A DNA stretch of 64,000 bases from Bacteroidota bacterium (GCA_029558535.1 JAKQEK010000337.1:1-64000), one strand, 5' to 3'. Shown: positions 1 to 9,413, numbered from the stretch's first letter. The notes: generated by a model from the sequence alone, not told the origin. Numbers and translations are program-made.

Positions 1-141
1 TTCTAATTGTTTCGCTCTCACCGCTTGAGCTGCCCGCCGTTTTGCCAGGCCATCCCGCGGAGCATTGAATACTGTTTTGTCGCTTAACAATTCTGATTTT
101 AAAAAAATTAGCGCACTAATTGGGTCAAGTCTGGAGCGACC
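1..141 (-). other. possible 3' part of an open frame cut by the window edge
   Basis: One minus-strand frame is open from the window edge back to a TAG at 142-144 and has no ATG. It reads as a basic, Ala/Arg-rich peptide with GC-richer codons than the neighbours. I recognise no family, and it may be noncoding repeat DNA, because the direct repeat at 112-179 overlaps it. Reading leftward beyond the window would settle it. Confidence 0.2.
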
Positions 142-179
142 CTAATTTGTCGCACTAATTCGAACAAGTCAGGAGTGAT
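112..179. repeat. two-copy direct repeat, period 39 bp
   Basis: Copies at 112-140 and 151-179 start with the same 10 bases (CGCACTAATT), share CAAGTC and GGAG further in, and match at 23 of 29 positions. The spacer between them is 10 bp. The block lies just downstream of hemW. Its function is unknown; it could be the edge of a mobile element lying to the left. Confidence 0.6.
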
Positions 180-244
180 TGGTTTGTTGATGAAAAAATA
201 TTATCAAAGGAATAATTTCTGATATTTCACTTCTCAATCGGAAT

Positions 245-1366
245 TTAAACAAACAAACTACTTATAATACTATCCGAAACAAACATCCCTTCTGTCGTAA
301 ACTTAAGAAAACCATTCTCAAGTACATAGTATTTTTGATTAATTGTTTTTAGTACGGATTTAATTCTGTCGGTTTGTGCCCTCCCAAATGTTTCTTCAAA
401 CTTTATCATATCAAGTCCATTCGTTGTTCTTAGTGCAAGCATTATGTTTTCATTGATATCGTCCGATTTAGATAAAATCTCCGATTCGCCAGGCTTTTCT
501 CCTGATTTAATTTTTTTACAATAAGTTGCCACCGACGATGTATTGAAAGTTCTGATATTATCCAGAAAAGAATGTGCAGAGGGACCAAATCCCAAATATT
601 CTTTTCTTGACCAATATGCAGAATTGTGTCTGGACATAAAACCATCTTTAGCAAAATTTGAAATTTCGTACTGTAAAAATCCAGCTTGAGCGGTAAAATT
701 TACAATAAGATTATATTGCTCAAAGCTTAATATCTCATCAATTATTGACATTTTGCCTTCTTTTAACCTTCTGTACATTAAAGTGCCTTTTTCTATTCCA
801 AGATGATAAGCAGAAATATGTTTTACCGGAAGTTTTACTATTGTCTCTAATTGCTCTTGGATGCCCCCTAATGATATTCCATCAATCCCATAAATAAAAT
901 CCACACTAATATTTTCAAAACCATATTTATTGGCTAAATTAACAGCATTAAGGCCTTCCCCTGCATTATGTCTTCTTCTCATCAGTTTCAAAACATTGTC
1001 ATCCAAGCTTTGTAAACCAATACTTAATCTGTTGATTTTACAATTTCTAAGTCCTAACAAATAATTCACGTTTAAATCTTCAGGATTAGCTTCAAATGTA
1101 ACTTCTGCATCATTTGATATTCTATAATTTTTGTACACACAATCTAAAATTCTGTTAATTTCTAAAACAGATAATCTTGATGGAGTACCTCCTCCAAAAT
1201 ATATTGTCTTGACTGTTTTTCTTTCGAAGTCATTTTTTTTAATTTCTATTTCCTTTAATAATGCTTCAACAAAATCATTAATTGCTAAAGTATTAGCAAC
1301 AGAATAAAAATCACAATAGCTACACTTGCTTTTACAAAATGGGATATGAATGTAAATACCACACAT
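245..1366 (-). CDS. hemW: radical SAM heme chaperone HemW
   Basis: HemW is a cytoplasmic radical-SAM protein that binds heme and is thought to deliver it to haem enzymes; it is often misannotated as oxygen-independent coproporphyrinogen oxidase HemN. The protein has the 4Fe-4S motif CKSKCSYC at residues 11-18, GGGTP at 58-62, and the family stretch SIGLQSLDD. Its 373 residues fit HemW rather than the longer HemN. The start is the only Met ahead of the Fe-S motif. It is monocistronic and divergent from the amidophosphoribosyltransferase gene. HemN is the less likely alternative. Confidence 0.9.
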   Translation of the reverse strand: MCGIYIHIPFCKSKCSYCDFYSVANTLAINDFVEALLKEIEIKKNDFERKTVKTIYFGGGTPSRLSVLEINRILDCVYKNYRISNDAEVTFEANPEDLNVNYLLGLRNCKINRLSIGLQSLDDNVLKLMRRRHNAGEGLNAVNLANKYGFENISVDFIYGIDGISLGGIQEQLETIVKLPVKHISAYHLGIEKGTLMYRRLKEGKMSIIDEILSFEQYNLIVNFTAQAGFLQYEISNFAKDGFMSRHNSAYWSRKEYLGFGPSAHSFLDNIRTFNTSSVATYCKKIKSGEKPGESEILSKSDDINENIMLALRTTNGLDMIKFEETFGRAQTDRIKSVLKTINQKYYVLENGFLKFTTEGMFVSDSIISSLFV

Positions 1367-1502
1367 AAATATTTTTGATATTGTAAAACACGAAAATAGT
1401 AAATATACTCATAATATCTTTCTTCCTAAATATTTATAAACACTATAATAACAGTATTGATAACAGATGCTTAATTTTTGTTAGTTTTTTTCAAAAAAAT
1501 AG

Positions 1503-1534
1503 TTTTCAAGTGTCCTTAAAAAAATATAGATTTG
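1503..1534 (+). promoter_or_regulatory. promoter of the amidophosphoribosyltransferase gene
   Basis: TAGATTTG at 1527-1534 matches the Bacteroidota -7 box TAnnTTTG. A T-rich stretch beginning at 1503 sits about where the -33 element belongs. The 5' leader would be about 40 bases. Assigned by eye from the consensus. Confidence 0.5.
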
Positions 1535-1582
1535 TACGACTAGTCATTAGACTTGCAACTATCTTATTATTAGACCTTTAAT

Positions 1583-3484
1583 ATGAGCGACCAGATAAAA
1601 CACGAATGCGGAATAGCAATTCTCCGATTATTAAAACCATTATCTTATTATCAGGAAAAGTACGGTACTTGGCGATACGGAATCAATAAGCTGTATTTGT
1701 TAATGGAAAAACAGCACAATCGTGGTCAGGACGGTGCGGGAGTTTTAGGATTAAAAATAGATATGGAGCCTGGGGTTAAATATATGAGTCGAAAAAGATC
1801 TGTTTCATCTACACCAATTATTGATTGTTTTAACGAAATATATAGTAGTATAGATCTCAACTTAAAAAAGAATCCTGATAAGCTTTCCGATTCTGAATGG
1901 GCAAAAAATAATCTCGATTTTGCTTCAGAGCTATATTTAGGTCATTTGAGATACGGTACTTTTGGCAAAAACAATGTAGAATTGGTTCATCCGGTATTAA
2001 GAACTAGTAACTGGAGGACCAAAACCCTTGCACTGGCCGGAAATTTTAATTTAACCAACGTTGACGAACTTTTTAAATATCTTATTGAATTTGGACAGCA
2101 TCCAAAAGAATATTCAGATACTGTTACCGCTCTTGAATTGATAGGCTTATTTATAGAAGAAGAAAACCAAAAACTTTTCAGGGAATACAAAAATAAAGGT
2201 CACAAAAATAAAGAAATCAGTGGGCTAATAGAAAAGAATATTGACCTTGCAAAAGTTTTACGTGAATCAACCCAAAATTGGGATGGTGGATATGTAATGG
2301 GGGGAGTTATTGGTCACGGAGACAGTTTTATTGTGCGTGATCCGTGGGGAATAAGACCTGCATATTATTATAGTGACGACGAAATTTTTGTTGCTACTTC
2401 CGAAAGACCAGTAATTCAAACTGCCTTAAATGTTTTTACCGAAGACGTAAAAGAGGTTGAACCCGGAGCAGCAATTATCGTTAGAAAAAACGGTGAAATA
2501 ATTCATCAAATGATAAGATTGCCGGAAAAAAAGTCACCCTGTAGTTTTGAAAGAATTTATTTTTCGCGAGGAACAGACTTTGATATTTATAACGAAAGAA
2601 AAAATTTAGGCGAATTATTGGTTCCGGAAATTTTGAAAGAAATTAATTATGATTTCGAACATTCGGTATTTTCGTTCATTCCAAATACTGCAGAAACTGC
2701 ATTTTATGGAATGCTTAAAGGATTGGAAACATACCTGAATGAATACAAACAAAATGAAATTAAAAATAAGTCCGGTAAATTGTCTGATGCAGAATTAAAA
2801 ACGCTACTCGAATTAAGACCTAGAGTTGAAAAGATTGCTGTAAAAGATGCTAAAATGCGCACTTTCATAACTCAAGATGAGGATAGAAATGAATTGGTAG
2901 AACATGTTTATGATATTACGTATGGAACTATTACAAAAAATACAGACAATTTAGTTATTATTGATGATAGTATAGTACGCGGGACAACACTTAGACAAAG
3001 CATTTTAAAAATATTAGACAGGCTTCATCCTAAAAAAATAGTCATAGTTTCGTCAGCACCTCAGATAAGATATCCCGATTGTTATGGTATTGATATGGCA
3101 AAAATTGGTGACTTCGTTGCTTTCCAAGCTGCTATTGATTTGCTTAAGAAAAATAATAAGCAAAAAATAATTGACGATACATATAAACAATGCAAATCAC
3201 AACAAAATCTTCCAAAAGAAGATATTGTAAATTATGTAAGTAATATTTACAAGGAATTTACTCCAGAGCAAATTTCCGAAGAAATTGCAATAATTATTAA
3301 GAATAAATGCATTAATGCCGAAGTTGCTGTAATATTCCAAAGTGTTGAAAATTTACATAAAGCATGTCCAAATAATCACGGAGATTGGTATTTTACAGGA
3401 ATTTATCCGACTCCGGGTGGAAATAAAGTCGTAAATACTTCATTTATAAATTTTTATGAAAACAAAAACGAAAGAGCGTATTAA
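1583..3484 (+). CDS. amidophosphoribosyltransferase, long form
   Basis: This is a glutamine PRPP amidotransferase-like protein, expected to make phosphoribosylamine from PRPP and glutamine in the first step of purine synthesis. Cys9 in HECGIA is the likely Ntn-type nucleophile exposed after removal of a short propeptide. The PRPP-binding signature DDSIVRGTT is at residues 461-469. At 633 residues it is about 150 longer than PurF of E. coli, with inserted segments in both domains. Long proteins of this kind are, as I recall, typical of Bacteroidota and may coexist with a standard PurF, so I give no gene symbol. No purine genes are adjacent. Confidence 0.8.
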   Translation: MSDQIKHECGIAILRLLKPLSYYQEKYGTWRYGINKLYLLMEKQHNRGQDGAGVLGLKIDMEPGVKYMSRKRSVSSTPIIDCFNEIYSSIDLNLKKNPDKLSDSEWAKNNLDFASELYLGHLRYGTFGKNNVELVHPVLRTSNWRTKTLALAGNFNLTNVDELFKYLIEFGQHPKEYSDTVTALELIGLFIEEENQKLFREYKNKGHKNKEISGLIEKNIDLAKVLRESTQNWDGGYVMGGVIGHGDSFIVRDPWGIRPAYYYSDDEIFVATSERPVIQTALNVFTEDVKEVEPGAAIIVRKNGEIIHQMIRLPEKKSPCSFERIYFSRGTDFDIYNERKNLGELLVPEILKEINYDFEHSVFSFIPNTAETAFYGMLKGLETYLNEYKQNEIKNKSGKLSDAELKTLLELRPRVEKIAVKDAKMRTFITQDEDRNELVEHVYDITYGTITKNTDNLVIIDDSIVRGTTLRQSILKILDRLHPKKIVIVSSAPQIRYPDCYGIDMAKIGDFVAFQAAIDLLKKNNKQKIIDDTYKQCKSQQNLPKEDIVNYVSNIYKEFTPEQISEEIAIIIKNKCINAEVAVIFQSVENLHKACPNNHGDWYFTGIYPTPGGNKVVNTSFINFYENKNERAY

Positions 3485-3493
3485 TTCTACTGC

Positions 3494-3557
3494 GGTTTTG
3501 TCATGAAGTTTGGAAACGGCCAACAATAACCTTCGCACCAAACTTCCCGCCAAAACC
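3494..3557. repeat. dispersed palindrome, family F copy 1
   Basis: The left arm starts GGTTTTGTCATGAAGTTTGG and the right arm ends with its imperfect complement, finishing GCCAAAACC. A near copy lies inverted at 49554-49619, and a third with different but self-complementary inner arms at 17067-17158. No T-run follows, so it is not a plain intrinsic terminator. Confidence 0.75.
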
Positions 3558-3679
3558 TAATTTTCACTCCACTGCAAGACCTTAATATCCAAATTACTCT
3601 TTAAAAAATATTTTCCGTTCAAGAAATAATAATTTAATTTTTTTTTGTATTTTGCATAATAAATTAATACTCATCAAAC

Positions 3680-4849
3680 ATGTTAAATATAGCATTATTT
3701 GGACCTCCGGGAGCAGGTAAAGGAACACAGTCTGAATTCCTTACCAAAGAATACAATCTGTTTTACATTTCAACAGGAGACTTACTGCGTAAAGAAATCA
3801 AAGAACAATCAAAACTCGGAAAAGAAGCCCAAAGCATTATTGCTTCGGGAGGGTTAGTATCGGATGAAATTATTGTTCAGATAATTGAAAAAACGATAAC
3901 TGACAACCCAAATGTAAACGGATTTTTATTTGACGGTTTTCCCCGAACTTATATTCAGGCATATATTCTTGAGGGTTTAATGATAAAGCTCAACACCTCA
4001 TTAAATTGCCTTATCAGCCTTGAGGTGCCCGAAGAAGAAAGTGTAAGACGTTTACTAAAAAGAGGGGAGTCCTCGGGACGTTCAGATGATAATGAAACAG
4101 TTATTCGTAACAGGTTAAAAGAATACAACCAAAAAACTTTACCTGTTCTTAACTTTTACAAAGATAAAGGGGTTTATTTTGATATAAACGGAACAGACAG
4201 CATAGAAAAAGTTAGGTCAAGAATTAACGAGATAATCAAAAAAGAACTTAGCAAACGCCTACTTAATATAGTGTTGTTCGGATATCCGGGTTCAGGACGC
4301 GGTTCTCAGGGTAAGGCTATTTCGAAAAAATATGATTTAGAATATGTTGCAACCGGACCAATGCTTGGTGATGAAATTGCAAAACAAACCAAAATAGGAA
4401 AACAAGTTCAAGATTTATATAATAACGGACAGCTAATTCCGGACGAAATTGTTGTTAAATTAATAGAACAAAAACTCGAAAACTCGAAAGGTGTTAAAGG
4501 GTTTATTTTTAAAGGATTTCCACGTACTTTAGTACAATCTTATATCTTAGACGGATTATTAAAAAAACATGGTTCTTCTTTATCAAAAATTATAGAAATT
4601 GAAGTGCCAATGCTTGAATTAATTCGTCGCCTCGACGAAAGAAGTAAAACAAAAGATTGCATGCCCTACGATTCAAGTACTGCTAAAATTGTTCAAAGAC
4701 TTCAAGATCATGAAATTAAAACAGTACCTGTAATTGAAAAGTATAATGAATTGCATGGGGTGGTTAAAATTTCCGGACTTGGTACTTTCAATGAGGTGTT
4801 TGATAGAATAAGTTTTGAAATAGAAAATGGGTTTAAAAATTTAAGATAA
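3680..4849 (+). CDS. adk: tandem adenylate kinase with a degenerate second domain
   Basis: Adenylate kinase interconverts ATP, ADP and AMP. The 389-residue protein is two whole kinases in a row, each about 193 residues. Domain 1 is canonical: P-loop GPPGAGKGTQ at 8-17 with Lys14, DGFPRT, and GRSDD in the lid region. Domain 2 keeps the fold but has GYPGSGRGSQ at 201-210, so the catalytic P-loop Lys is Arg207; it has KGFPRT in place of DGFPRT and has lost GRxDD. Domain 1 is probably active. Domain 2 may be a pseudokinase with a structural or regulatory role, or may bind nucleotide without catalysis. There is no frameshift, and the linker is only a few residues. Confidence 0.88.
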   Translation: MLNIALFGPPGAGKGTQSEFLTKEYNLFYISTGDLLRKEIKEQSKLGKEAQSIIASGGLVSDEIIVQIIEKTITDNPNVNGFLFDGFPRTYIQAYILEGLMIKLNTSLNCLISLEVPEEESVRRLLKRGESSGRSDDNETVIRNRLKEYNQKTLPVLNFYKDKGVYFDINGTDSIEKVRSRINEIIKKELSKRLLNIVLFGYPGSGRGSQGKAISKKYDLEYVATGPMLGDEIAKQTKIGKQVQDLYNNGQLIPDEIVVKLIEQKLENSKGVKGFIFKGFPRTLVQSYILDGLLKKHGSSLSKIIEIEVPMLELIRRLDERSKTKDCMPYDSSTAKIVQRLQDHEIKTVPVIEKYNELHGVVKISGLGTFNEVFDRISFEIENGFKNLR

Positions 4850-4918
4850 TTAAGTCTTTATTTATAAACATTTTTAACTATTACTTGTTATTTGCTTATT
4901 ATTTGAAAAAACAAATCG

Positions 4919-5791
4919 ATGATTAAAACAGTATGTTTTTCAATATTGTTGTGTGTGTGTTTTTGGGGATATTCACAGACTATTCCCAATTACAGTTTTG
5001 AGGACTGGTACACAGCTTCGGCAGGACATGAGGATCCTGTTTCATGGAATACGGCAAATCCTACAACCAACGTTTTTCCGATATATAAAATAACAACCGA
5101 AAAAACGACCGATTCGTACGATGGTAATTATGCGGCAAAATTAACATCTAAAACAATCATGACTTTTGTTGCACCCGGGTTTATTACTCTGGGAGATTTC
5201 ACAATTGATATCTGGACACAAGAAACTAGCATTACAGGTGGAATTGATTTTAATTTAAAGCCTGACAAATTAAAACTTTGGTATAAATATATTCCTGTTG
5301 GAAATGATATGATGAGGATTGGGTTGTGGATGTTAAGAAATGATGGAAGCGAAATCCCCGACACGGTAGCAACGGCTTTGTTCGAAACTCACGAAACTCA
5401 AAACACTTACAGTCAGTTAATTGTGGATATTGAATATAGAAATGATTTCAACCCTGAAATTTTAAATATTATGTCAGTGTCTTCAAATCCTGATAATCCG
5501 GTAGCAGAAAGTGTATTATATATCGATAAAATTGAACTTGATTATAATACCGGAATTATTACTAATAATATATCTGATTTTAATATTTATCCTTCTCCGA
5601 CTAATAATTACATATTTTTAAATAATTGTTTTAATAATTGTAAATACTACATTTACGATTTAGTGGGAAAGAAGATTTCAGAGAATATATATACTGAACC
5701 AATAAATGTATCTGAATTTACTAACGGAACATATCTTATCTCTGTAGAATTTAACGGGATTTTACATACACAAAAATTTATTAAACAATGA
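4919..5791 (+). CDS. secreted protein with T9SS sorting domain
   Basis: The protein has a signal peptide (about residues 1-19, ending FWGYSQT). A beta-rich middle part begins PNYSFEDWY and resembles the PCMD-type (putative carbohydrate-binding/metabolism) domains of Bacteroidota surface proteins. A C-terminal type IX sorting domain covers about residues 217-290 (IYPSPTNNYIFL to the final KFIKQ). It should be exported by Sec, carried across the outer membrane by the T9SS, and anchored or released. Its stop overlaps the start of the next gene by 4 bp, so the two are translationally coupled. The substrate is unknown, and the PCMD comparison is from pattern only. Confidence 0.75.
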   Translation: MIKTVCFSILLCVCFWGYSQTIPNYSFEDWYTASAGHEDPVSWNTANPTTNVFPIYKITTEKTTDSYDGNYAAKLTSKTIMTFVAPGFITLGDFTIDIWTQETSITGGIDFNLKPDKLKLWYKYIPVGNDMMRIGLWMLRNDGSEIPDTVATALFETHETQNTYSQLIVDIEYRNDFNPEILNIMSVSSNPDNPVAESVLYIDKIELDYNTGIITNNISDFNIYPSPTNNYIFLNNCFNNCKYYIYDLVGKKISENIYTEPINVSEFTNGTYLISVEFNGILHTQKFIKQ

Positions 5792-6483
5792 AATATTTTT
5801 TAATAATTACATTATCTATTTTAGCAGCAATTAGTTTCATTGCATGTGATAAAGATCCTGAAGATCCTCCTGATAATACAATAACGGAAGCTTTAGCAGG
5901 AGGTGATTTTGAATCATGGATAACACAAACTCAAGGAGAAGTTAGTTTTGAAACTCCTTCGGGTGATTGGTGGGACGGATTAAATTATTTATCAGTTATA
6001 GGAGGCCCAATTACGGCAACAAAAACCACCGATTCTCATTCGGGTAATTATGCCTTAAAACTAGAAACCAAGTGGTGGGGCGAAGATTTAACTGTTCCGG
6101 GAATTATGGTATCCGGATATTTTAATCCTGATTTACCTATTGGCGAAAACCTCATAATCGGAAAACCTTTCACTAAAAAGCCGTCACAACTCAAAGGATA
6201 TCTAAAATATTTCCCAGCTGATAACGATACTTTGGTGATTTTTCTGGCACTCACTAAATATAACTCAACTTTGTCTAGAAGAGATACTGTTGCAAAAGGA
6301 GAATATGTATATTGCGGAATTATTAACACTTACACATCTTTTTCTGTTAATATTGACTATATAAAAGAAGAAAATCCTGATAGCATTCACCTTATTTTGC
6401 TTTCAAGTGTTTCAGGAAAGGAGATGAAAGGACATGCCGGGTCAACGCTATATATTGATGGTCTAAGCCTTTATTATGAATAA
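5788..6483 (+). CDS. PCMD-like lipoprotein
   Basis: An N-terminal signal peptide is followed by a lipobox-like SFIAC with Cys20, then an acidic linker (DKDPEDPPDN), as in surface lipoproteins. The body begins with a FESW pattern and a KTTDSHSGNYALKLET stretch that echo the preceding protein, so the two are probably divergent paralogues of one domain type (PCMD-like). It lacks the T9SS tail and is instead lipid-anchored. It overlaps the upstream gene by 4 bp and the downstream barrel gene by 8 bp, giving a tight three-gene operon. Function unknown; a surface glycan-related role is inference. Confidence 0.7.
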   Translation: MKYFLIITLSILAAISFIACDKDPEDPPDNTITEALAGGDFESWITQTQGEVSFETPSGDWWDGLNYLSVIGGPITATKTTDSHSGNYALKLETKWWGEDLTVPGIMVSGYFNPDLPIGENLIIGKPFTKKPSQLKGYLKYFPADNDTLVIFLALTKYNSTLSRRDTVAKGEYVYCGIINTYTSFSVNIDYIKEENPDSIHLILLSSVSGKEMKGHAGSTLYIDGLSLYYE

Positions 6484-7201
6484 AGCTCTGATAACTCTAT
6501 ATTTTGCACTTCTTATATCCCTGCCACAAACTGTATTTTGTCAATTTTTTGCAGGAATGGGAACAAATTTTGGCGGCGCTATACCAACAGAAATGACAGA
6601 GAATTCTTTGGCAAAAATATATCCAGGTGCATTTATTATGTTTGGGAACAAAATACAAATAACCGAAAGACTGTCTTTTTCGCCTCAAATATCCGCAGAT
6701 TATCGCTGGTTTAATTATTATGCAAGCCAAACAAAAGATACCACGGTTCTGACCACAGTATTAAATGTTCCTGCAAATATTCCGACTTATTACACAGCAA
6801 ATATTTCCGGAAAAATAAGGCTTATTGGGATATTTTTTGAAACACCTTTTTGCTTTCAGCTTTCTGAAAAGTTTAATGCCAGTGCCGGTATATACGGTTC
6901 ATATAACGCTTATAAATCTGATTTTGTAGAAATTAACGTTAAAATCGGAGAAGGAGGATTATTGCCTGATGTTGATAGTTCCTATAACAATAAAAGCAAT
7001 ATCAATAACTTTGATGCCGGTATAAATATTGGTGGCGAATATGCAATCAACGATAAGTTTGTTCTATCTTTAGGTGTTTACAGATCTTTAAGTCGTTTTT
7101 ATAAAAAGAATTCTTTTAATAATAACACAGAAAATGATAATATTAGTTTTTATTACACACAATTAAGACTAGGGTTTATTTATCTTTTTAATGATAAATA
7201 A
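6476..7201 (+). CDS. outer-membrane beta-barrel protein
   Basis: The signal peptide ends near FCQ at about residue 23. The mature part alternates short amphipathic strands and Gly/Asn turns and ends with a strand rich in aromatic residues (YYTQLRLGFIYLF), as in small PorT-like or OmpA-like barrels of Bacteroidota. It is the last gene of the three-gene operon with a T9SS-tailed protein and a lipoprotein, suggesting a membrane partner for them. No motif reveals a substrate. A dispersed element begins immediately after the stop codon. Confidence 0.65.
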   Translation: MNKALITLYFALLISLPQTVFCQFFAGMGTNFGGAIPTEMTENSLAKIYPGAFIMFGNKIQITERLSFSPQISADYRWFNYYASQTKDTTVLTTVLNVPANIPTYYTANISGKIRLIGIFFETPFCFQLSEKFNASAGIYGSYNAYKSDFVEINVKIGEGGLLPDVDSSYNNKSNINNFDAGINIGGEYAINDKFVLSLGVYRSLSRFYKKNSFNNNTENDNISFYYTQLRLGFIYLFNDK

Positions 7202-7205
7202 TTAA

Positions 7206-7326
7206 TACTTATTTAGCTGGTATCTAATATTAGCTTTTGTCATAGTATTTGTATCTTCCCACTATCCTAATTTGACAAATACATATGCCAAAAGCTATTG
7301 TTCCATCTTGTTAACCTAAATAATTA
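7206..7326. mobile_element. MITE-like element, family R copy 1 (internally deleted)
   Basis: The ends are TACTTATTTAG and CCTAAATAATTA, imperfect inverted repeats. Inside is a palindrome with arms TAGCTTTTG and CAAAAGCTA. The full-length relatives at 18710-18894 and 25306-25487 carry two further small hairpins between the palindrome and the right end; here the sequence goes straight from GTTAA to CCTAAATAATTA. There is no coding capacity. Confidence 0.7.
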
Positions 7327-7358
7327 TAAAATATATTTCTGAGTTCTTTAATAAATTC

Positions 7359-9413
7359 TTATCTCGATTTTACATCAATCTTCAGGGTATAAGCACCTTC
7401 TGTCAAACCGTTAGCTCCAACAACTCCTATAACAACTTTATATGGACTGTTTAAGGCGGTAAATCCTGAAATAGTTCTAGTGTGATCCTGAGTTTTTCCA
7501 ACCTTAGGATAGTCCCATTTATGTTCTGCTTCGCACGTCACACACGAGGGCAAATCGGGAACAACAGAATTATTGTTAACTCCTACCTGATATGCATATA
7601 TACTAAAATCAGCATTTTTATTATCTGGTATAACTGTTATTGTCATATCTGAATAAGCCGGTAATTCGGCTGAATATAACACATGATTTCCGGTAAATTT
7701 TGTGTTTTGTGTTGCCGGCCAACATGCATTTGAACTAGTTGATGCCCACGAAAGATCATGAATTTTTACTCCTTCTGACAAATTACCCTTGATTTCAGTT
7801 GTCTTATCCTTTGGAGCCACAACAGATTTAACCGTCACTCCTTCCTGAATGGCAGTAGATTCTTCGCCACCAACAAGTTTAATCTCAATCGTATAATCTC
7901 CTGTTGTTAACCCCTCTGCTCCAACTACGCCAATATAAATATTATACGACCCGTCAATTGAATTAAGATAAACTTCTCTTGTGTGATCCTGTGTCTTACC
8001 AACTTTTGGGTAATCCCATTTATGTTCTGCCTCACAAGTTACACATGATGCCAAATTAGGAACAACCGAATTATTGTTAACTCCAACCTGATATGCATAA
8101 ATACTGAAATTTGCATTTTTATCTGCCGGTATAACTTTTACATACATTTCTGCTCTCGGTGGAATGACCGTTTTGTATAAAACATGATTTCCGGTAAATT
8201 TCGTATTTTGTGTTGCCGGCCAACATGCGTTTGAGCTTGTTGATGCCCAAGAAAGATCGTGTATTTTTACACCATTTTTCAGATTACCTTTATAAGATAC
8301 TGTATTGTTGGCTTTACACTCAATATTGTTTACCTTAACCTCTGCCTGATCTAAAACTTGTTCTTTCTCCCCTCCAACTAATTTAATTTCAAGAGTATAA
8401 TCTCCTGTAGATAATCCGTCCGCTCCCACTACACCAATAAATACATTATATGATTCGGTAGTCGCATTAAGATATACCTCTCTAGTGTGATCTTGTGTCT
8501 GCCCGGTTTTGGGATAATCCCATTTGTGCTCTGCTTCGCAAGCAATACATGACGAAAGATTTGGAACAACTGAATTATTATTAACACCTACCTGATATGC
8601 ATAAATGCTGAAGTTTGCATTCTTATCTTTTGGTATCACTTTAATATACATTTCTGATCTTGGCGGAATAACAGTTTTGTACAAAACATGGTTACCGGAA
8701 AATTTGGTGTTTTGCGTTGCCGGCCAGCATGCGTTTGAACTAGTGTTTGCCCACGATAAATCGTTCATTTGCACTCCATTTTTGAGGCTTCCATCATAAG
8801 ATACGGTATTGTTAGCTTTGCACTCAATTTCGTTGACCTTAACGTTTGGCATAGGTTTTACAATTCTTTCTTCTCCCCCTACTAATCTTAATTCAAGTTT
8901 ATAAGACCCTTTTTTTAATTTATTTGCACCAACTACTCCGATTACAACATTATAAGGGTTATCAATTGCATTTAAAGATATTTCTCTCGTATGATCCTGA
9001 GTTTGACCAACTTTTGGATAATCCCATTTGTATTCTGCTTCGCATGTTACACATGATGATAAATTTGGAACTACCGAATAATTATCTGTACCTATCTGAT
9101 AAGCATAAATACTAAAATCCGATTGCGGATCATCGGGAATTACCTTTATGTATAATTCAGATCTAGGAGGAATAACCGTCGAATATAGAACATGATTCCC
9201 GTTGAATTTAAGTTTCTGCGTAACAGGAAAACAAGCAACTGAACTTTGATATGCCCAGCTTAAATCATCAATTTTAACTCCTTTTGATAAATTACCCACA
9301 ACAGTAATTCTACTGTTTGGTTGAATATCAATTTTTTTAACACTAGAAGGAAATTGTGCCTTAATTGTAATCGCAATAAACAATACAACTAGCGTAAATA
9401 ATACCTTTTTCAT
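7359..9413 (-). CDS. secreted protein of four about 165-residue repeats
   Basis: The signal peptide is about 20 residues, ending TIKAQ. The rest is four imperfect tandem copies of one domain, each with a GVxxxDLSWA start, a Cys in ACxPxTQ, the block GNHVLYxT, the paired-Cys motif SCVTCEAE, KWDYPKxGxTQDHTR, and a final IGVVGA stretch. The Cys positions are conserved in every copy, which suggests disulfides or metal binding outside the cytoplasm. I do not recognise the domain family. It is the last gene of an operon with a beta-barrel and a secreted caspase-WD40 protein, so it may be a structural partner or a substrate of the protease. No T9SS tail is visible. Confidence 0.75.
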   Translation of the reverse strand: MKKVLFTLVVLFIAITIKAQFPSSVKKIDIQPNSRITVVGNLSKGVKIDDLSWAYQSSVACFPVTQKLKFNGNHVLYSTVIPPRSELYIKVIPDDPQSDFSIYAYQIGTDNYSVVPNLSSCVTCEAEYKWDYPKVGQTQDHTREISLNAIDNPYNVVIGVVGANKLKKGSYKLELRLVGGEERIVKPMPNVKVNEIECKANNTVSYDGSLKNGVQMNDLSWANTSSNACWPATQNTKFSGNHVLYKTVIPPRSEMYIKVIPKDKNANFSIYAYQVGVNNNSVVPNLSSCIACEAEHKWDYPKTGQTQDHTREVYLNATTESYNVFIGVVGADGLSTGDYTLEIKLVGGEKEQVLDQAEVKVNNIECKANNTVSYKGNLKNGVKIHDLSWASTSSNACWPATQNTKFTGNHVLYKTVIPPRAEMYVKVIPADKNANFSIYAYQVGVNNNSVVPNLASCVTCEAEHKWDYPKVGKTQDHTREVYLNSIDGSYNIYIGVVGAEGLTTGDYTIEIKLVGGEESTAIQEGVTVKSVVAPKDKTTEIKGNLSEGVKIHDLSWASTSSNACWPATQNTKFTGNHVLYSAELPAYSDMTITVIPDNKNADFSIYAYQVGVNNNSVVPDLPSCVTCEAEHKWDYPKVGKTQDHTRTISGFTALNSPYKVVIGVVGANGLTEGAYTLKIDVKSR

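Noticed and set aside
3494-3557. Family F palindromes as intrinsic terminators
   Set aside because: There is no T-run after the stem on either strand, and the copies occur in both orientations regardless of neighbouring gene direction.
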